Source of the DNA: a virus
Strand: one strand, 5' to 3'
DNA: 64,000 nucleotides
Virus record (IMG/VR): IMGVR_UViG_3300028920_000022
Span: 186,001 to 250,000 of that record
Positions 32,722-42,531 of the stretch are shown here, piece by piece. The translations under genes and the position numbers were made by a program. Every line of letters begins with the position of its first letter. Position 1 is the first letter of the stretch. Below the pieces are notes generated by a model that had not been told where the DNA came from, did no database searches, and saw only the letters and a list, made by a program, of their open reading frames with translations.

Positions 32722-33164
32722 CAGATCGATCAAAAAATCGTAGTGATAAATATCAGTGGGTGCTGGTTGAATCCCCTTGTTCCCCGGAAATGTTGACTGA
32801 AGTGGCTGATTCTGAAGGTATCTCAGCTCAACTTAATCCCTGGGGCTATAATGAAGAATTACTGAACCTTAAAGATCAGCTGAAAGCTGCCTTCTGGAGA
32901 ATCGTTAATACCCAATTAACCCCCAGACAAAGAGATGTTTTGCAGCTGTATTCTAAGGGTAGAACTCAAACCGAAATTGCTAAGAAATTGGGCGTCAATC
33001 AGAGTAGTATCACTAAGAGTATTAACGGAAATTGCGATTATAGAAATGGTAAGAAGATTTATGGCGGCTCTAAGAAGAGAATACAGCGGCTAGCTGAACA
33101 AGATCCAGAAATACAAGCTATCTTTCGTAGGATCCAAGAAATACAAAATGACGACGATTTATGA
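32718..33164 (+). CDS. Sigma-70 region 4-like HTH protein
   Basis: 148 residues. The segment TQLTPRQRDVLQLYSKGRT then EIAKKLGVNQSSITKSING is a classic region-4/LuxR-type helix-turn-helix, followed by a basic stretch (GKKIYGGSKKRIQRL). It may redirect host RNA polymerase or repress phage genes. No region 2 is present, so it is not a complete sigma factor. Confidence 0.75.
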   Translation: MTDRSKNRSDKYQWVLVESPCSPEMLTEVADSEGISAQLNPWGYNEELLNLKDQLKAAFWRIVNTQLTPRQRDVLQLYSKGRTQTEIAKKLGVNQSSITKSINGNCDYRNGKKIYGGSKKRIQRLAEQDPEIQAIFRRIQEIQNDDDL

Positions 33165-34156
33165 AATTATGTACTAAATGTAAGCAAGAAAAACCAGAAT
33201 CCGCTTTTTCAAAAAACAAAAATAAACCAGACGGCTTGCAAGGTATTTGTAAAGGTTGTTGTATGGCAATTCTTGCTTCTGGAAAGCAGCATTGTCCTAT
33301 ATGTGATCAAGACAAAGATTTATCTTGTTTTAATAAGGCATCTAAAAGCCCGAGTGGGTATTTTTACTATTGTCGCGAGTGTGTTAATATCGTATACAGG
33401 CAGAGACGCGAGGAATTCAAAGCAAAACATGGGATTAGCGTTTACACCCAAAGGAATCGTGAGCGAGTAGCTTGGATTCGCTCAATAAAAGCCAACCAGC
33501 CCTGTGCTGATTGTGGCAAAATATACGATCCTAAATGTATGGATTATGACCATTTATATGGCAAAGTTAAATCTATATCTAGAATGGTATTAGCGAATTG
33601 TCCAAAAGAAACCATATTAAAAGAAATAGAGAAATGCGATTTAGTTTGTATTCTTTGTCACAATCGTAGGACCTGGAATCGTCAAAAACACCCTGACCCA
33701 TCCAAGTTTTATGCTACCAAACGAAGAAATATAGAGATTATTAAAGAAGCCAAGAAAGCTCCTTGTGTATATTGTGGAAAGATTCGTGAAGAATACAATA
33801 TGCAATTTGATCATATTGATCCCAAAGATAAGATTAAACAAATATCCGGATTGAAAAATTATAAAACCCAAACGCTGCTTGACGAATTAAAGAAGTGTCA
33901 AGTAGTATGTGCATTATGTCACAGGATAAAGTCTTTAGATGAGCAGTTGGAAGGCAAGTATGATTTTGAGAGGGAGGAAGGCACAAAGAAGAAATATGTA
34001 GGGGATGGGGAACAAGAGTGTGTAAGGTGCCATCAAATAAAGGAGTTTAAAGAATTCCATAAGCATATGAAAACGGCAAGCGGGTATAATTCCTGGTGCC
34101 GGGACTGTGTAAATGAGTACAGGAGGGAGGCTCGGAGGGCAAGTTTTGTTGTATAA
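33161..34156 (+). CDS. Multi-module HNH/zinc-finger protein
   Basis: 331 residues built from repeats. Three CxxC-x(n)-CxxC modules of the same kind (CTKCKQEKPESAF at the start, CPICDQDKDLSCF, CVRCHQIKEFKEF at the end) flank two HNH-like modules (CADCGK...DYDHLYG...CILCHNRR and CVYCGK...QFDHIDP...CALCHRIK). HNH modules cut or nick DNA. Two copies in one chain suggests duplication. Probably a free-standing homing nuclease; it closes the replication region. Confidence 0.8.
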   Translation: MKLCTKCKQEKPESAFSKNKNKPDGLQGICKGCCMAILASGKQHCPICDQDKDLSCFNKASKSPSGYFYYCRECVNIVYRQRREEFKAKHGISVYTQRNRERVAWIRSIKANQPCADCGKIYDPKCMDYDHLYGKVKSISRMVLANCPKETILKEIEKCDLVCILCHNRRTWNRQKHPDPSKFYATKRRNIEIIKEAKKAPCVYCGKIREEYNMQFDHIDPKDKIKQISGLKNYKTQTLLDELKKCQVVCALCHRIKSLDEQLEGKYDFEREEGTKKKYVGDGEQECVRCHQIKEFKEFHKHMKTASGYNSWCRDCVNEYRREARRASFVV

Positions 34157-34162
34157 TTACTG

Positions 34163-34182
34163 AATAGATCTACTATTTTTTT
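34163..34182 (+). terminator. Possible weak terminator at the module boundary
   Basis: A 5-base AT-rich hairpin (AATAG/CTATT) followed by T residues lies just after the HNH gene and before the morphogenesis genes. The stem is weak; this may be chance in AT-rich DNA. Confidence 0.25.
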
Positions 34183-34222
34183 CATATCCAAAGTGAGCTT
34201 TCGTGTATTTTTGGAGACAGGC

Positions 34223-34690
34223 ATGGACAAATATTCACTCGATTATACGACACTGGACAGTACATTATCGCGCCCGAAGTATTATCGATACGAGGAAGTA
34301 AAGGACAAATTAGTCAAGGTAGCGTTTGATGTTGTACGATTCATGGACAGTGATGAGATAGATGGATTATGGCAAGTACAGAAGACCGATGATGGCGATG
34401 TAATCGTAGCGATGTACGAGCAGACGCCACAGAAGGAATCGAAAGCTAACTGGTCAGCGCACACTGACAAGACTGGTTCTTATGTAAACATATTTTACAA
34501 AGGGGCGGCGGTAACAGCGATTGATTTAGAGGCGATTGGTGTACCGAGAGAAGATTCTTATATAATTTGCGAGAATTTACCGCGCAAGTTAGCGTCGGAT
34601 TCTAATTTTCGCAATAGCATGTTAGATGAATTAGCGGAGCAAGATAGGTCTGAATTGTTACGGGAATATCCCGAGCTGAGAGAGAAATAA
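34223..34690 (+). CDS. Hypothetical protein, first gene of the morphogenesis block
   Basis: 155 residues from ATG 34223 behind TTTGGAGACAGGC. The central part (DGLWQVQKTDDGDVIVAMYEQ) is beta-rich. It ends in a one-base overlap with the next ATG. No family recognised. Confidence 0.65.
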   Translation: MDKYSLDYTTLDSTLSRPKYYRYEEVKDKLVKVAFDVVRFMDSDEIDGLWQVQKTDDGDVIVAMYEQTPQKESKANWSAHTDKTGSYVNIFYKGAAVTAIDLEAIGVPREDSYIICENLPRKLASDSNFRNSMLDELAEQDRSELLREYPELREK

Positions 34691-36261
34691 TGACGCACAA
34701 CGTTACTAATTTAAAAAACTTGGTATCAGATTTACGAACCAAACTGGCGGAAGGTGATAAATTTTTCACAGCTCAATTAGCTACACGGTTAAGGAAAGCG
34801 GCGGAAGAGCACCCGAACGATCCTACGGTAACTGGGATGGCGAATTTTCTTCGTGGTCGAGAGCAAAAGGGCGGGTTATTCATAACCCGAGCTGAGTTGC
34901 GAGATATTTATAATCGATTATACACCACCAACACAGCGTGTGGATCATATCTTGAGTCTGAATTGGGGAAAAAGGCGGAGGTTTCTGAGCGAAAGCCCTT
35001 AAATCCTGAGCCCAAGGAAGATTTATATCAGGGAGCCGATAAAACGTTAGTTAGTGCCTTGGCGAGTGTATTTGATAAGGAAACGAAGTATAGTCCTTAT
35101 TCTCCAGAGATTGCGAAGATAGCCGAATCCAATTGCAAGCGAGTATTACCTGGGAATCCGAAGGTGTCTACGGTAGCCGGCAATGAGGATGCAATTATTT
35201 GTGAGGCGGTATATGAGACACCCAAGGGGCGTAGCCATGTACTTATACCGGTAGAGGTTCAAGCAAGCAAGGCTCTTTTACCTAATTCGTTTGTTACCAG
35301 TGCTGGTTTTACGAAATTAAACGAAAAAACTTTAGCTGATTATGTTGTTAGTACTGCTGGTCAGAAGTTGCGGGCAGACGTCAAGCAGATTATGGAAGTA
35401 ATTCGTACCGCAAAACATGACATACCGGAGCCAATTTCTGAGGTAGAAAAGATTGTATTAATGGCTAATTTGCGTTCTGGTACGCCAGCATCACATGATC
35501 CTAATGCAATTTTGCAACAGGTTGACGAAGCGTCGCCAGGAGTTCAAATCAACGAGAGCCCAGAAGCCAAATCATTTTCCCAATATTTAAATACTCCCAC
35601 CGGAACGGCTGAATTTGTATTTGGTGAAAAAGCAGCTAATAATGGGCGTAGGATGATCAGCCAGGCATTGAACAAGTTTGGATATTCTGATTTTCAGATT
35701 CGGGTTGCTGATGTCTCTGATGAGCACATAGTTTATGCTGTAGCTCTGAAGAATACTGGGTTTAAGGTTCCAATTAAAATTGAGAAGTCTTTACCTACAT
35801 ATCCTACACTGATTATAGCTGGTGGAAAACCGGTTGAGTTTAGCAAAGAGGGTATTGATAATTTAAGTTCCATTGATCATGGGGCACGAGCAGCAGGATT
35901 GGGGCTTGATTTGAATCGTCCTGGGTTATTGATAGCCAATGTTAAGGAAGCATGTGCACGGGGAGATTTTGATCGTGCTGATGATTTATTGGGAGCAATA
36001 GAAGAAACTGGTGACAAGACAGCATATCACCACGCATTTTCGATATATCATGAGGCATTAGCTGGAAAGAAAGCCGAAAGTCGGGAAGTAAAGACAATCA
36101 AGTTGGCTGATGGAAACGAAGTTTGCGAACAGACTTTCTTACCTCCTGATAAGGTTTACATAGATGAGCACGGGGTAGCTCGTGCCAAGTATCGTCAAAA
36201 CGAAGAAAAAACTGAGCCCGCGGGTGGCTTTATGAACGCTAAAATTCTATTAGGACTGTAA
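34690..36261 (+). CDS. Hypothetical large protein, probable virion component
   Basis: 523 residues. Helical N-terminus, then mixed domains; no enzymatic motif. Short Ala/Lys/Glu-rich helices with KKAE or SAE-like turns recur here and in other block members. The location upstream of terminase and portal points to a structural or assembly role. Confidence 0.6.
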   Translation: MTHNVTNLKNLVSDLRTKLAEGDKFFTAQLATRLRKAAEEHPNDPTVTGMANFLRGREQKGGLFITRAELRDIYNRLYTTNTACGSYLESELGKKAEVSERKPLNPEPKEDLYQGADKTLVSALASVFDKETKYSPYSPEIAKIAESNCKRVLPGNPKVSTVAGNEDAIICEAVYETPKGRSHVLIPVEVQASKALLPNSFVTSAGFTKLNEKTLADYVVSTAGQKLRADVKQIMEVIRTAKHDIPEPISEVEKIVLMANLRSGTPASHDPNAILQQVDEASPGVQINESPEAKSFSQYLNTPTGTAEFVFGEKAANNGRRMISQALNKFGYSDFQIRVADVSDEHIVYAVALKNTGFKVPIKIEKSLPTYPTLIIAGGKPVEFSKEGIDNLSSIDHGARAAGLGLDLNRPGLLIANVKEACARGDFDRADDLLGAIEETGDKTAYHHAFSIYHEALAGKKAESREVKTIKLADGNEVCEQTFLPPDKVYIDEHGVARAKYRQNEEKTEPAGGFMNAKILLGL

Positions 36262-36272
36262 CGGGTGAATTG

Positions 36273-37004
36273 ATGAGAGTTACTACATTACTTACGGAAT
36301 TATCAAAAGAACTTACCAATCCAGAGAGTGAGTTAATGGTTGCAGCGGAGCAAGGTGGTGAGGAAGTATTGTCCCGGGTAGCTGACGCGCTGGCAAGCTG
36401 TGCAGTTATTTTGAAGATGGCAGCGGATGATACCGACGGCATAGAGCCAGATTTTACTCCAGAGCAATTGATGGAAATGGCGGAAGTAGCCACAGCATTT
36501 GATGCTAGCGGGGATGAATTATTGCGGAAGCAGGCGAGTGTTATTGACGAGATTCTGCTCACTATTGGATCAAAAAAAAACTCAATAGCGAAATTTAAGG
36601 CGGCACAGGACGCAGAGATTGAGCGGTTACGGCAGCAATATCGCGATCAAGCTTTAGAAGATTCTTATACTAAAGCCAAGGAACAGCAAGACAAGGACAA
36701 TGGCGCTGAGGAAGCTGTGAAGGCTATAGACAAGAAGGTTAAGCAATATAGACCTCTAGAGACTTCATTAAGTACTCGTTATTCTCCGGATATGCCAGGG
36801 GTACAGTTGATGCGCATTGGAGACAATATATACCAATGTCCTATTTCCAAGAAGATATTTAATTATAATGCTGGATTTACTACAGCAAATGGTAACAAAG
36901 TACCTGGCAGTTCGGTAGAAAACCAGACACAGCAGTTAGGTTTTCGCACTCCAGAGCACATGAATTTCAGCACTAGGGAAGAGGTCTTGAATGGCAGGAG
37001 TTAA
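36273..37004 (+). CDS. Hypothetical protein
   Basis: 243 residues. Helical first half, coiled-coil middle (FKAAQDAEIERLRQQYRDQA) and a C-terminal part with YQCPISKKIFNYNAGF that may be a small zinc-less knuckle. Probable virion or assembly protein by position. Confidence 0.6.
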   Translation: MRVTTLLTELSKELTNPESELMVAAEQGGEEVLSRVADALASCAVILKMAADDTDGIEPDFTPEQLMEMAEVATAFDASGDELLRKQASVIDEILLTIGSKKNSIAKFKAAQDAEIERLRQQYRDQALEDSYTKAKEQQDKDNGAEEAVKAIDKKVKQYRPLETSLSTRYSPDMPGVQLMRIGDNIYQCPISKKIFNYNAGFTTANGNKVPGSSVENQTQQLGFRTPEHMNFSTREEVLNGRS

Positions 37005-37009
37005 TCCAT

Positions 37010-37771
37010 ATGACTGCCGATTTTTCCAAGATTCTAGAACACCCAGATTGCGATGAAATTATCAGCAAGCTTACTCATGGAGTACAGCCAAAAGATATAG
37101 GTGATTGGTTAAAAATAAAATATTCTGAAAAGAATCAAAATCATCTTCGATTATCAGTTAAATTATTAAAAGATTTTTTAGAAAGCAATCTTGATTTGTA
37201 TAAGGATATCAAGCAGGATATTCTTGCGGCAAAACACGGGCAAAAAATTCAAACGAAAGTAGCTGCTTCATTAAAGAACAATAAAACTTATCAAGAGCGG
37301 GTACAAGAGGTTGCGGAAGAAATCAATAACAAAGAGCTAGATATCTATAAGTTCCTAGGGGAAATGGTAGTTATTGGGAAGGCGCGTATTGAGCAGTACT
37401 TCGACAAGATGCAGAGTAACCCAGAGAACACCAAACCGGATTATGGGCTAATTAAATGGATTGAGGCATTTGGTGGTTTATGTGAACGTTATGATAAGAT
37501 TGTAAATGAGCGCCCGGATCAGATTATCCAACACAATGTAACGATTCAAGTAATGGATCAATATGTGGCATTGTTGCAAGATGCCGTTAGAGAAACGTTG
37601 GCAGAGATTGATCCAGATTCTGCGTTTAAATTCATGGAAAGATTTGGCAAGAAGATGGAGAATATTGAACTTCCCGAAGAATTGAAACCAATTTCTCAGG
37701 AAAAAAGATTGGCAGAGGCTAAGATTATAAAAACTAAAGTAGAGAAATTAAGCATTACTGAGGAAGACTGA
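37010..37771 (+). CDS. Helical protein, possible small-terminase-like role
   Basis: 253 residues. The N-terminal segment (CDEIISKLTHGVQPKDIGDW then LKIKYSEKN) looks like a helix-turn-helix, followed by long helices. This layout is seen in phage small terminases and DNA-binding assembly proteins, but no diagnostic motif is present and the large terminase is six genes away. Confidence 0.45.
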   Translation: MTADFSKILEHPDCDEIISKLTHGVQPKDIGDWLKIKYSEKNQNHLRLSVKLLKDFLESNLDLYKDIKQDILAAKHGQKIQTKVAASLKNNKTYQERVQEVAEEINNKELDIYKFLGEMVVIGKARIEQYFDKMQSNPENTKPDYGLIKWIEAFGGLCERYDKIVNERPDQIIQHNVTIQVMDQYVALLQDAVRETLAEIDPDSAFKFMERFGKKMENIELPEELKPISQEKRLAEAKIIKTKVEKLSITEED

Positions 37772-39525
37772 TGTCTCAATATTTAAAAAACAAAATAGAT
37801 GAGCATAAAGATTTGCCAGAAGAGATGTTGCAATTATTGCACAATGATGCCTCATTAATGGCGGCGCTGGGTGTAGGTAACGATAGAGATTTTAATGATT
37901 TTTTTATTATTTCTGCGCACATATTGCCTATATCTAAAGAGCTAGCGGACAAACCTATAGATGAGAAGGAATTAGCCCAACTTTCCCACATTGTATATAC
38001 TAATCGGAACGAGAAGCCGATTAATAATATATTTAGATTTTATGAGGCTGTAGCGGAAGCGATGCGGCAGGCAAACATACCTATTAAGAAAACCGCATAT
38101 CCTCAAGGGTATGGAAATATTTATATCCAAGCCCCGCATAATATGACGCAATGGCTTCAAACCATGCGCGAAATATATGCTTTAGCTAATCGCGAACATA
38201 TGGATTTAGGCAAGGCTTTTAATAAAATAACAAAAAACTGGAAAACAATGGATAGACTTGATTTTGAACATTGGTTATCTTTTTATCAAGGTAATAATCA
38301 TCTTAAATATAAAATAGCTCAATATCATGAGGTTGGTGATGGGGCGGTTTTGCCCACAAGTAATTGGCGGGCACGTTTGCCCGGGGTTCCCCCTCGTATA
38401 CCGGAAACTATTGATGAAAAAACCTTGGAAGAAAAGAAAAACGTTGAAAAAACCCAAGAAGAACAACGCAAACATGATTTTCGGGCAGCCCAAGATGAAG
38501 TAAAGAAAAAGTTAATTGCTCGTTTAACTGCTGCGGAGAAGATTTTTACCAACAATATTGAGGCTTTTAAACGCATGTTGGGTCCGGAGTATTCTAGGTG
38601 GTTATCGGTATTACATGAGATAAAAGGTAGGGTTCAGGTAGCAACACCGGTAAATGCCAAATCTAAACTATTAGAGGATATTTTATATAAGGAGGCGAAC
38701 AAGCTGGAGGCAAATGGGTTGGTAAAGTCAGCAGAAATGGTTAGGAAAATTGCTCAGCAAACTCCACCACCCCCTGTGGGAGCCGATCCGATGGCTACTC
38801 CGGGAGCCGATCCAATGGGAGCCGATCCAATGGGAGATTTAGGACTGGGAGATGCACAACCTGGGGAACAGCCCGGGGCAGCACAAGAGCCAGCCCAACC
38901 AGGAGACGAGCACAAAGCAATGGAAGAGTTTGTTCGCAATATGAATGGAGAACCCGATCCTGATCAGGAAAAACCATTGAAAACTTCTAGTTTAAAGGCT
39001 GAAGCTCAGTTTGCTCCCGAAACGGTTCCCGAAACGGCTCCAGAAACAAAATCTGAGAAAACTCCGGCACAAAAAGCAATGAAAGCTGATGTAGCTGAGA
39101 AAGACATAGAAAACGCATTAAAAAATGTTACTATAACAGATCTTATTGAGAAATTGGATGGGTTAGCTCAGGCATATAGAATTAGGGAAAAGACCCGACA
39201 ATTGACAGTGGTGGATTTAATGATGCAACAGTTGGGTATTTCCTCTTATTTCCCCAATTTATCTGAAGCAATTAATAAAGCCTTTGATTCTAATCAGTAT
39301 ATTTTAACTAGGGTTGAGGACATTTTAGCACGATTGCGAGGAGCTGCTACTAACGAAGGCGGATTGCAAGCCAAATTGCAGGAACAGCAAAACCGAGAAG
39401 CCGAAAGAGCAGCCCGTAAGGCTGGACCATTACCTGAGGAAGAAAAACCCGTAGAGGGACCTGGAAATGAAATGGCAGCGCCTGCAACAGTAGAACCGCC
39501 AGCAACCCCGCCCGGAATAAGATAA
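37771..39525 (+). CDS. Probable structural protein with ADPMG repeats
   Basis: 584 residues. Helical N-terminal ~340 residues, then a Pro/Gly/Asp/Met linker with near-repeats of GADPM, an acidic/Pro linker, and a helical C-terminus. The repeated DNA lies at about 38779-38835. It overlaps both neighbours by one base. Disordered linkers between helical parts are common in this phage's virion-type proteins. Confidence 0.6.
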   Translation: MSQYLKNKIDEHKDLPEEMLQLLHNDASLMAALGVGNDRDFNDFFIISAHILPISKELADKPIDEKELAQLSHIVYTNRNEKPINNIFRFYEAVAEAMRQANIPIKKTAYPQGYGNIYIQAPHNMTQWLQTMREIYALANREHMDLGKAFNKITKNWKTMDRLDFEHWLSFYQGNNHLKYKIAQYHEVGDGAVLPTSNWRARLPGVPPRIPETIDEKTLEEKKNVEKTQEEQRKHDFRAAQDEVKKKLIARLTAAEKIFTNNIEAFKRMLGPEYSRWLSVLHEIKGRVQVATPVNAKSKLLEDILYKEANKLEANGLVKSAEMVRKIAQQTPPPPVGADPMATPGADPMGADPMGDLGLGDAQPGEQPGAAQEPAQPGDEHKAMEEFVRNMNGEPDPDQEKPLKTSSLKAEAQFAPETVPETAPETKSEKTPAQKAMKADVAEKDIENALKNVTITDLIEKLDGLAQAYRIREKTRQLTVVDLMMQQLGISSYFPNLSEAINKAFDSNQYILTRVEDILARLRGAATNEGGLQAKLQEQQNREAERAARKAGPLPEEEKPVEGPGNEMAAPATVEPPATPPGIR

Positions 39526-40277
39526 TGAAGGTTAGCGATCTATTATCTTTAGTTGATCATACCGCAAAAAGTGCCAAAATTTCACAGCCTTTTATTGTGG
39601 GTGGCGCAGTACGTGATAAGGTAATGGGTCGTTTAGAAAACGTTTCAGATTTAGACATAACTACTGGCGATGAATCTATCCACAAATTAGCTCGGGCAGT
39701 TAAGGAACGTTTGGGAACCATGGGTAATTTTATGGTTTTTCCTGACGGGCACGCCTCTATTGTGATTGATGGTATAAAGCTGGATTTTTCTTCGAATTTT
39801 CATTCTATTGATATAGATAAGAGATTAAAACGTGCAGGGTTAGATAATCCATCGCAAATGTTGCAGGAGTTGTATAGCAGGGATTTTACCGTAAATGCAT
39901 TATTGATGACATTGGATTTGAAGCATATCAAAGATCCTACCGGAATGGGTTTACGAGATATAAGGCGTAAATTGGTACGTACATGTTTACCTGCTTCCAT
40001 TACCTTGCGTGATGATCCCAAACGTATTATTCGTTCAATCTATATGGCAGCTAAACTTGGTTTTAATGTAGATGATGAAATTGTACGATTTGTTATAAAG
40101 CATCCCGACAATATAAATAAAGCAAAAGAAAAATATGTTACAAAAACTTTAATTGAAGCTTATAAACATAATAAACAAATTACGGTTTCTTTATTGGATA
40201 AAATGAAATTATGGAGAAAGATTCATATTAGTCAAAAGATGATGGGTGAGATTCGTGGCAATTTGGGGAGGATATAA
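39525..40277 (+). CDS. cca: CCA-adding enzyme / poly(A) polymerase-like nucleotidyltransferase
   Basis: 250 residues. Class II nucleotidyltransferase head: VGGAVRDKVMG (GG at 26-27), DLDI with catalytic Asps (42, 44), SRDFTVNALLM, DPTGMGLRDI and DPKRIIRSIYMAAKLGF. The family adds CCA to tRNA 3' ends or poly(A) to RNA. It is much shorter than bacterial CCA enzymes (about 400), lacking most of the C-terminal body. No tRNA gene was seen in the window. It lies beside a receiver-like protein discussed next. Confidence 0.88.
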   Translation: MKVSDLLSLVDHTAKSAKISQPFIVGGAVRDKVMGRLENVSDLDITTGDESIHKLARAVKERLGTMGNFMVFPDGHASIVIDGIKLDFSSNFHSIDIDKRLKRAGLDNPSQMLQELYSRDFTVNALLMTLDLKHIKDPTGMGLRDIRRKLVRTCLPASITLRDDPKRIIRSIYMAAKLGFNVDDEIVRFVIKHPDNINKAKEKYVTKTLIEAYKHNKQITVSLLDKMKLWRKIHISQKMMGEIRGNLGRI

Positions 40278-40876
40278 TGGCAAAAAAGCGTAAAAAGATT
40301 CGTAAAAAGCCATCAGACCCCACCAAACTGATGCCCAGGCAACCTCCGGAGTTAGCTCCTTTGGGAGTATTTAGGAAGAATTTAGATTACACCAGCGAGT
40401 CTCCTTATCATGGTGAGCCAAAGAGTGTATCGGAGTATCGCAAACGACGGGAGCGTAGGCTAAGAAGAAGAAAAATGGCTATGACCATATTGGCAGATGC
40501 TCGTTCCAATGTGTTGGTCATCGACGATGATCAGGAAAGACATAATGGTTTTAACCGCATATTACGCGGCGCAAATGTAAAACATGTATACAATTACGAT
40601 CAGGCAATTGATGCATTAAATAAACAAACGTTTGAGGTAATATATTTTGATCATGATTTAGCGGATTATGGGGATAGCCCTACCGGTTATGGGGAACGAG
40701 AAAGAACTGGAGCTGATATTGCTTTATATTTGGTTAGGATGTTACCAAGAGACAGATATCCTAAACTAGCAGTAATACATTCTTTGAACCCTGTAGGGGC
40801 GCAGAACATAGAGTCAGCATTAAAACCTGCAGGAATTCGTTGTATTCGTCAACCTTATGGTGAACCAAGTGACTAA
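40277..40876 (+). CDS. Receiver-like protein, possible cyclic-phosphate processing (cREC) type
   Basis: 199 residues. A very basic N-terminal tail (MAKKRKKIRKK, later RRERRLRRRKM) precedes a receiver-like alpha/beta fold: NVLVIDDDQERHNGF, IYFDHDLAD and LAVIHSLNPVG. The DHDL motif with an early DDD and a HS-containing strand fits the receiver variant predicted to act on cyclic phosphate ends of RNA rather than a two-component receiver. The basic tail could bind RNA. It overlaps the nucleotidyltransferase gene by one base, so the two are probably used together. Confidence 0.65.
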   Translation: MAKKRKKIRKKPSDPTKLMPRQPPELAPLGVFRKNLDYTSESPYHGEPKSVSEYRKRRERRLRRRKMAMTILADARSNVLVIDDDQERHNGFNRILRGANVKHVYNYDQAIDALNKQTFEVIYFDHDLADYGDSPTGYGERERTGADIALYLVRMLPRDRYPKLAVIHSLNPVGAQNIESALKPAGIRCIRQPYGEPSD

Positions 40877-41534
40877 AAAGAAAGTAGTAAAACTGGCAGT
40901 ATTGCGAGACAATAAACAGGACAAATGTCCCTTTGGGCTAAAAATTCCCTGGAGTTGTAGTAATGCCGGGACTGTGATTACAAAGATGGCTCCGTTAAAA
41001 GTGTTGGATGATGAGGCTACTGAGAAAGAGAGATACAGTATAGCTTTGGCGAACGCTCGTTTATTGGCATGGAGTAACCCTGGAGTTCGTTGTGCATATG
41101 CAGGAAAGATATTCAAGGATAAGAATATGGTAGAGTGTAACTGGGGCAGCAATGCTCCGGGAGTTTCTCAAGATCATGCATTACAGAGCAGTCCATATTA
41201 TTCCAGAGTTTATAACACAACCACAATAGATGGATTATATTCTTATCCTCTGGGCTGGTATGGAGATAACAACATTAGTCGCAATCTTTATTATGGAATT
41301 TATTCATTACAAGGGGGATCTAAACCTAGGGATCTGGAAAAGTTTGCCAAATATTTGGGAGATTTAGATAAGGAATTTGAATCTCTGCCGGAGGAAGTAC
41401 AGGTTTTGTTGGTAGATTTTGCTTCGACTTATGCTAATAATGCATCATTAATAAAGAAAGCCACTAGTTTACCATTGGTGAATGATATTTCATTAATTTT
41501 GGAGCGCTGGAAGGAAAAAAATGACTTTAGATAA
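40857..41534 (+). CDS. Hypothetical protein with conserved-looking cysteines
   Basis: 225 residues. The first half has four cysteines (KCPFGL, WSCSNAG, RCAYAG, ECNWG) that could bind metal, followed by a Tyr-rich part and a helical C-terminus. It overlaps the receiver-like gene by 20 bases. Function unknown; may belong with the RNA-end genes or be structural. Confidence 0.6.
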   Translation: MVNQVTKKKVVKLAVLRDNKQDKCPFGLKIPWSCSNAGTVITKMAPLKVLDDEATEKERYSIALANARLLAWSNPGVRCAYAGKIFKDKNMVECNWGSNAPGVSQDHALQSSPYYSRVYNTTTIDGLYSYPLGWYGDNNISRNLYYGIYSLQGGSKPRDLEKFAKYLGDLDKEFESLPEEVQVLLVDFASTYANNASLIKKATSLPLVNDISLILERWKEKNDFR

Positions 41535-42495
41535 AGCAGCTCAATTAGATATGTCCCAGCCCTGGGAAGGTTTCAGCGTTGATGAGGATGAAGAAATTCA
41601 GGACGTTCTTTTTTCTGATGAATTGTTGGTTGAGGAAGATGGAGAGGGCGATGAGTTTCCTGAGGAAGACGAAGAAACTGAAGAGGATGAAGAGGAAACC
41701 GAGGAAGAAGATGAGGACGAATCCGCCGACAGTTTAACCGGAAAGGTTTTAATACAGGTGGACGACGAAGAGCCAAAAGAACTGGTATTTTCGTTACCTC
41801 AAGTTCCCGGATCAGATAATGATGCTGAAATCGAAGATGTTACGGTAGATGACGAAGAAGAGGTAGAGGTTCCTGCCGAGAGAGATATGTGGGACTGGGG
41901 CGGAGTTGGCAATTTCATGCCTTGGCTCGCGAAGATGTTTCAATCTATTCCTCGTCATAATGGGGTAGAAACTTCTGGATTAGAAAGAGCAATTTCCTTT
42001 TTACAGGCGTTAGATAAATCAATCTCTCGTGCGGTTCGTTCTGATCTTAAAGATGAATTAGATATTGCTCAGATTGAGAAGGCTCGGGATGAGATTCAGA
42101 ACGGAATTGATCGTTTGGAGGAACGATTAGAGCGCATTCATATGAACAAGCGTCCCAAGAGAAAGAAGAAGGCGGAAGTAGACGAAGAGGGATTTGTAAA
42201 AGAGGCTCAGAAGATTACGGGTGTGCGCGGTATTGTGATAACTGTACCTATTTTTATTTCTCGCATTGCTCGCACTTGTATTAATGGTATGGTTTCTGGT
42301 GGACATGATATTGAGGATATGTTTGCTCGCCAAGTAAAGGCTTGGAATCTCACAACTCGTGAACAAGCAGAAACATTGCAGTTATTGGAAGATTCGGGTT
42401 ATCCCATAAGGCGGGATCGTGGTTTCTTGCCCGATGAAGAAATTGACACTACTAAATCGGATAATTTTGATTGGGCAGCGAATTACCCAGCATAA
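41521..42495 (+). CDS. Probable structural protein with acidic N-terminal region
   Basis: 324 residues. Residues about 20-65 are almost only Glu/Asp, then a Trp-rich turn (MWDWGGVGNFMPW), a coiled coil and a C-terminal helical domain. Acidic regions of this sort occur in scaffold-like proteins. No enzyme motif. Confidence 0.6.
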   Translation: MTLDKAAQLDMSQPWEGFSVDEDEEIQDVLFSDELLVEEDGEGDEFPEEDEETEEDEEETEEEDEDESADSLTGKVLIQVDDEEPKELVFSLPQVPGSDNDAEIEDVTVDDEEEVEVPAERDMWDWGGVGNFMPWLAKMFQSIPRHNGVETSGLERAISFLQALDKSISRAVRSDLKDELDIAQIEKARDEIQNGIDRLEERLERIHMNKRPKRKKKAEVDEEGFVKEAQKITGVRGIVITVPIFISRIARTCINGMVSGGHDIEDMFARQVKAWNLTTREQAETLQLLEDSGYPIRRDRGFLPDEEIDTTKSDNFDWAANYPA

Positions 42496-42531
42496 TTTGT
42501 TATAAAACATAGGACTAATTACGGAGAAACA

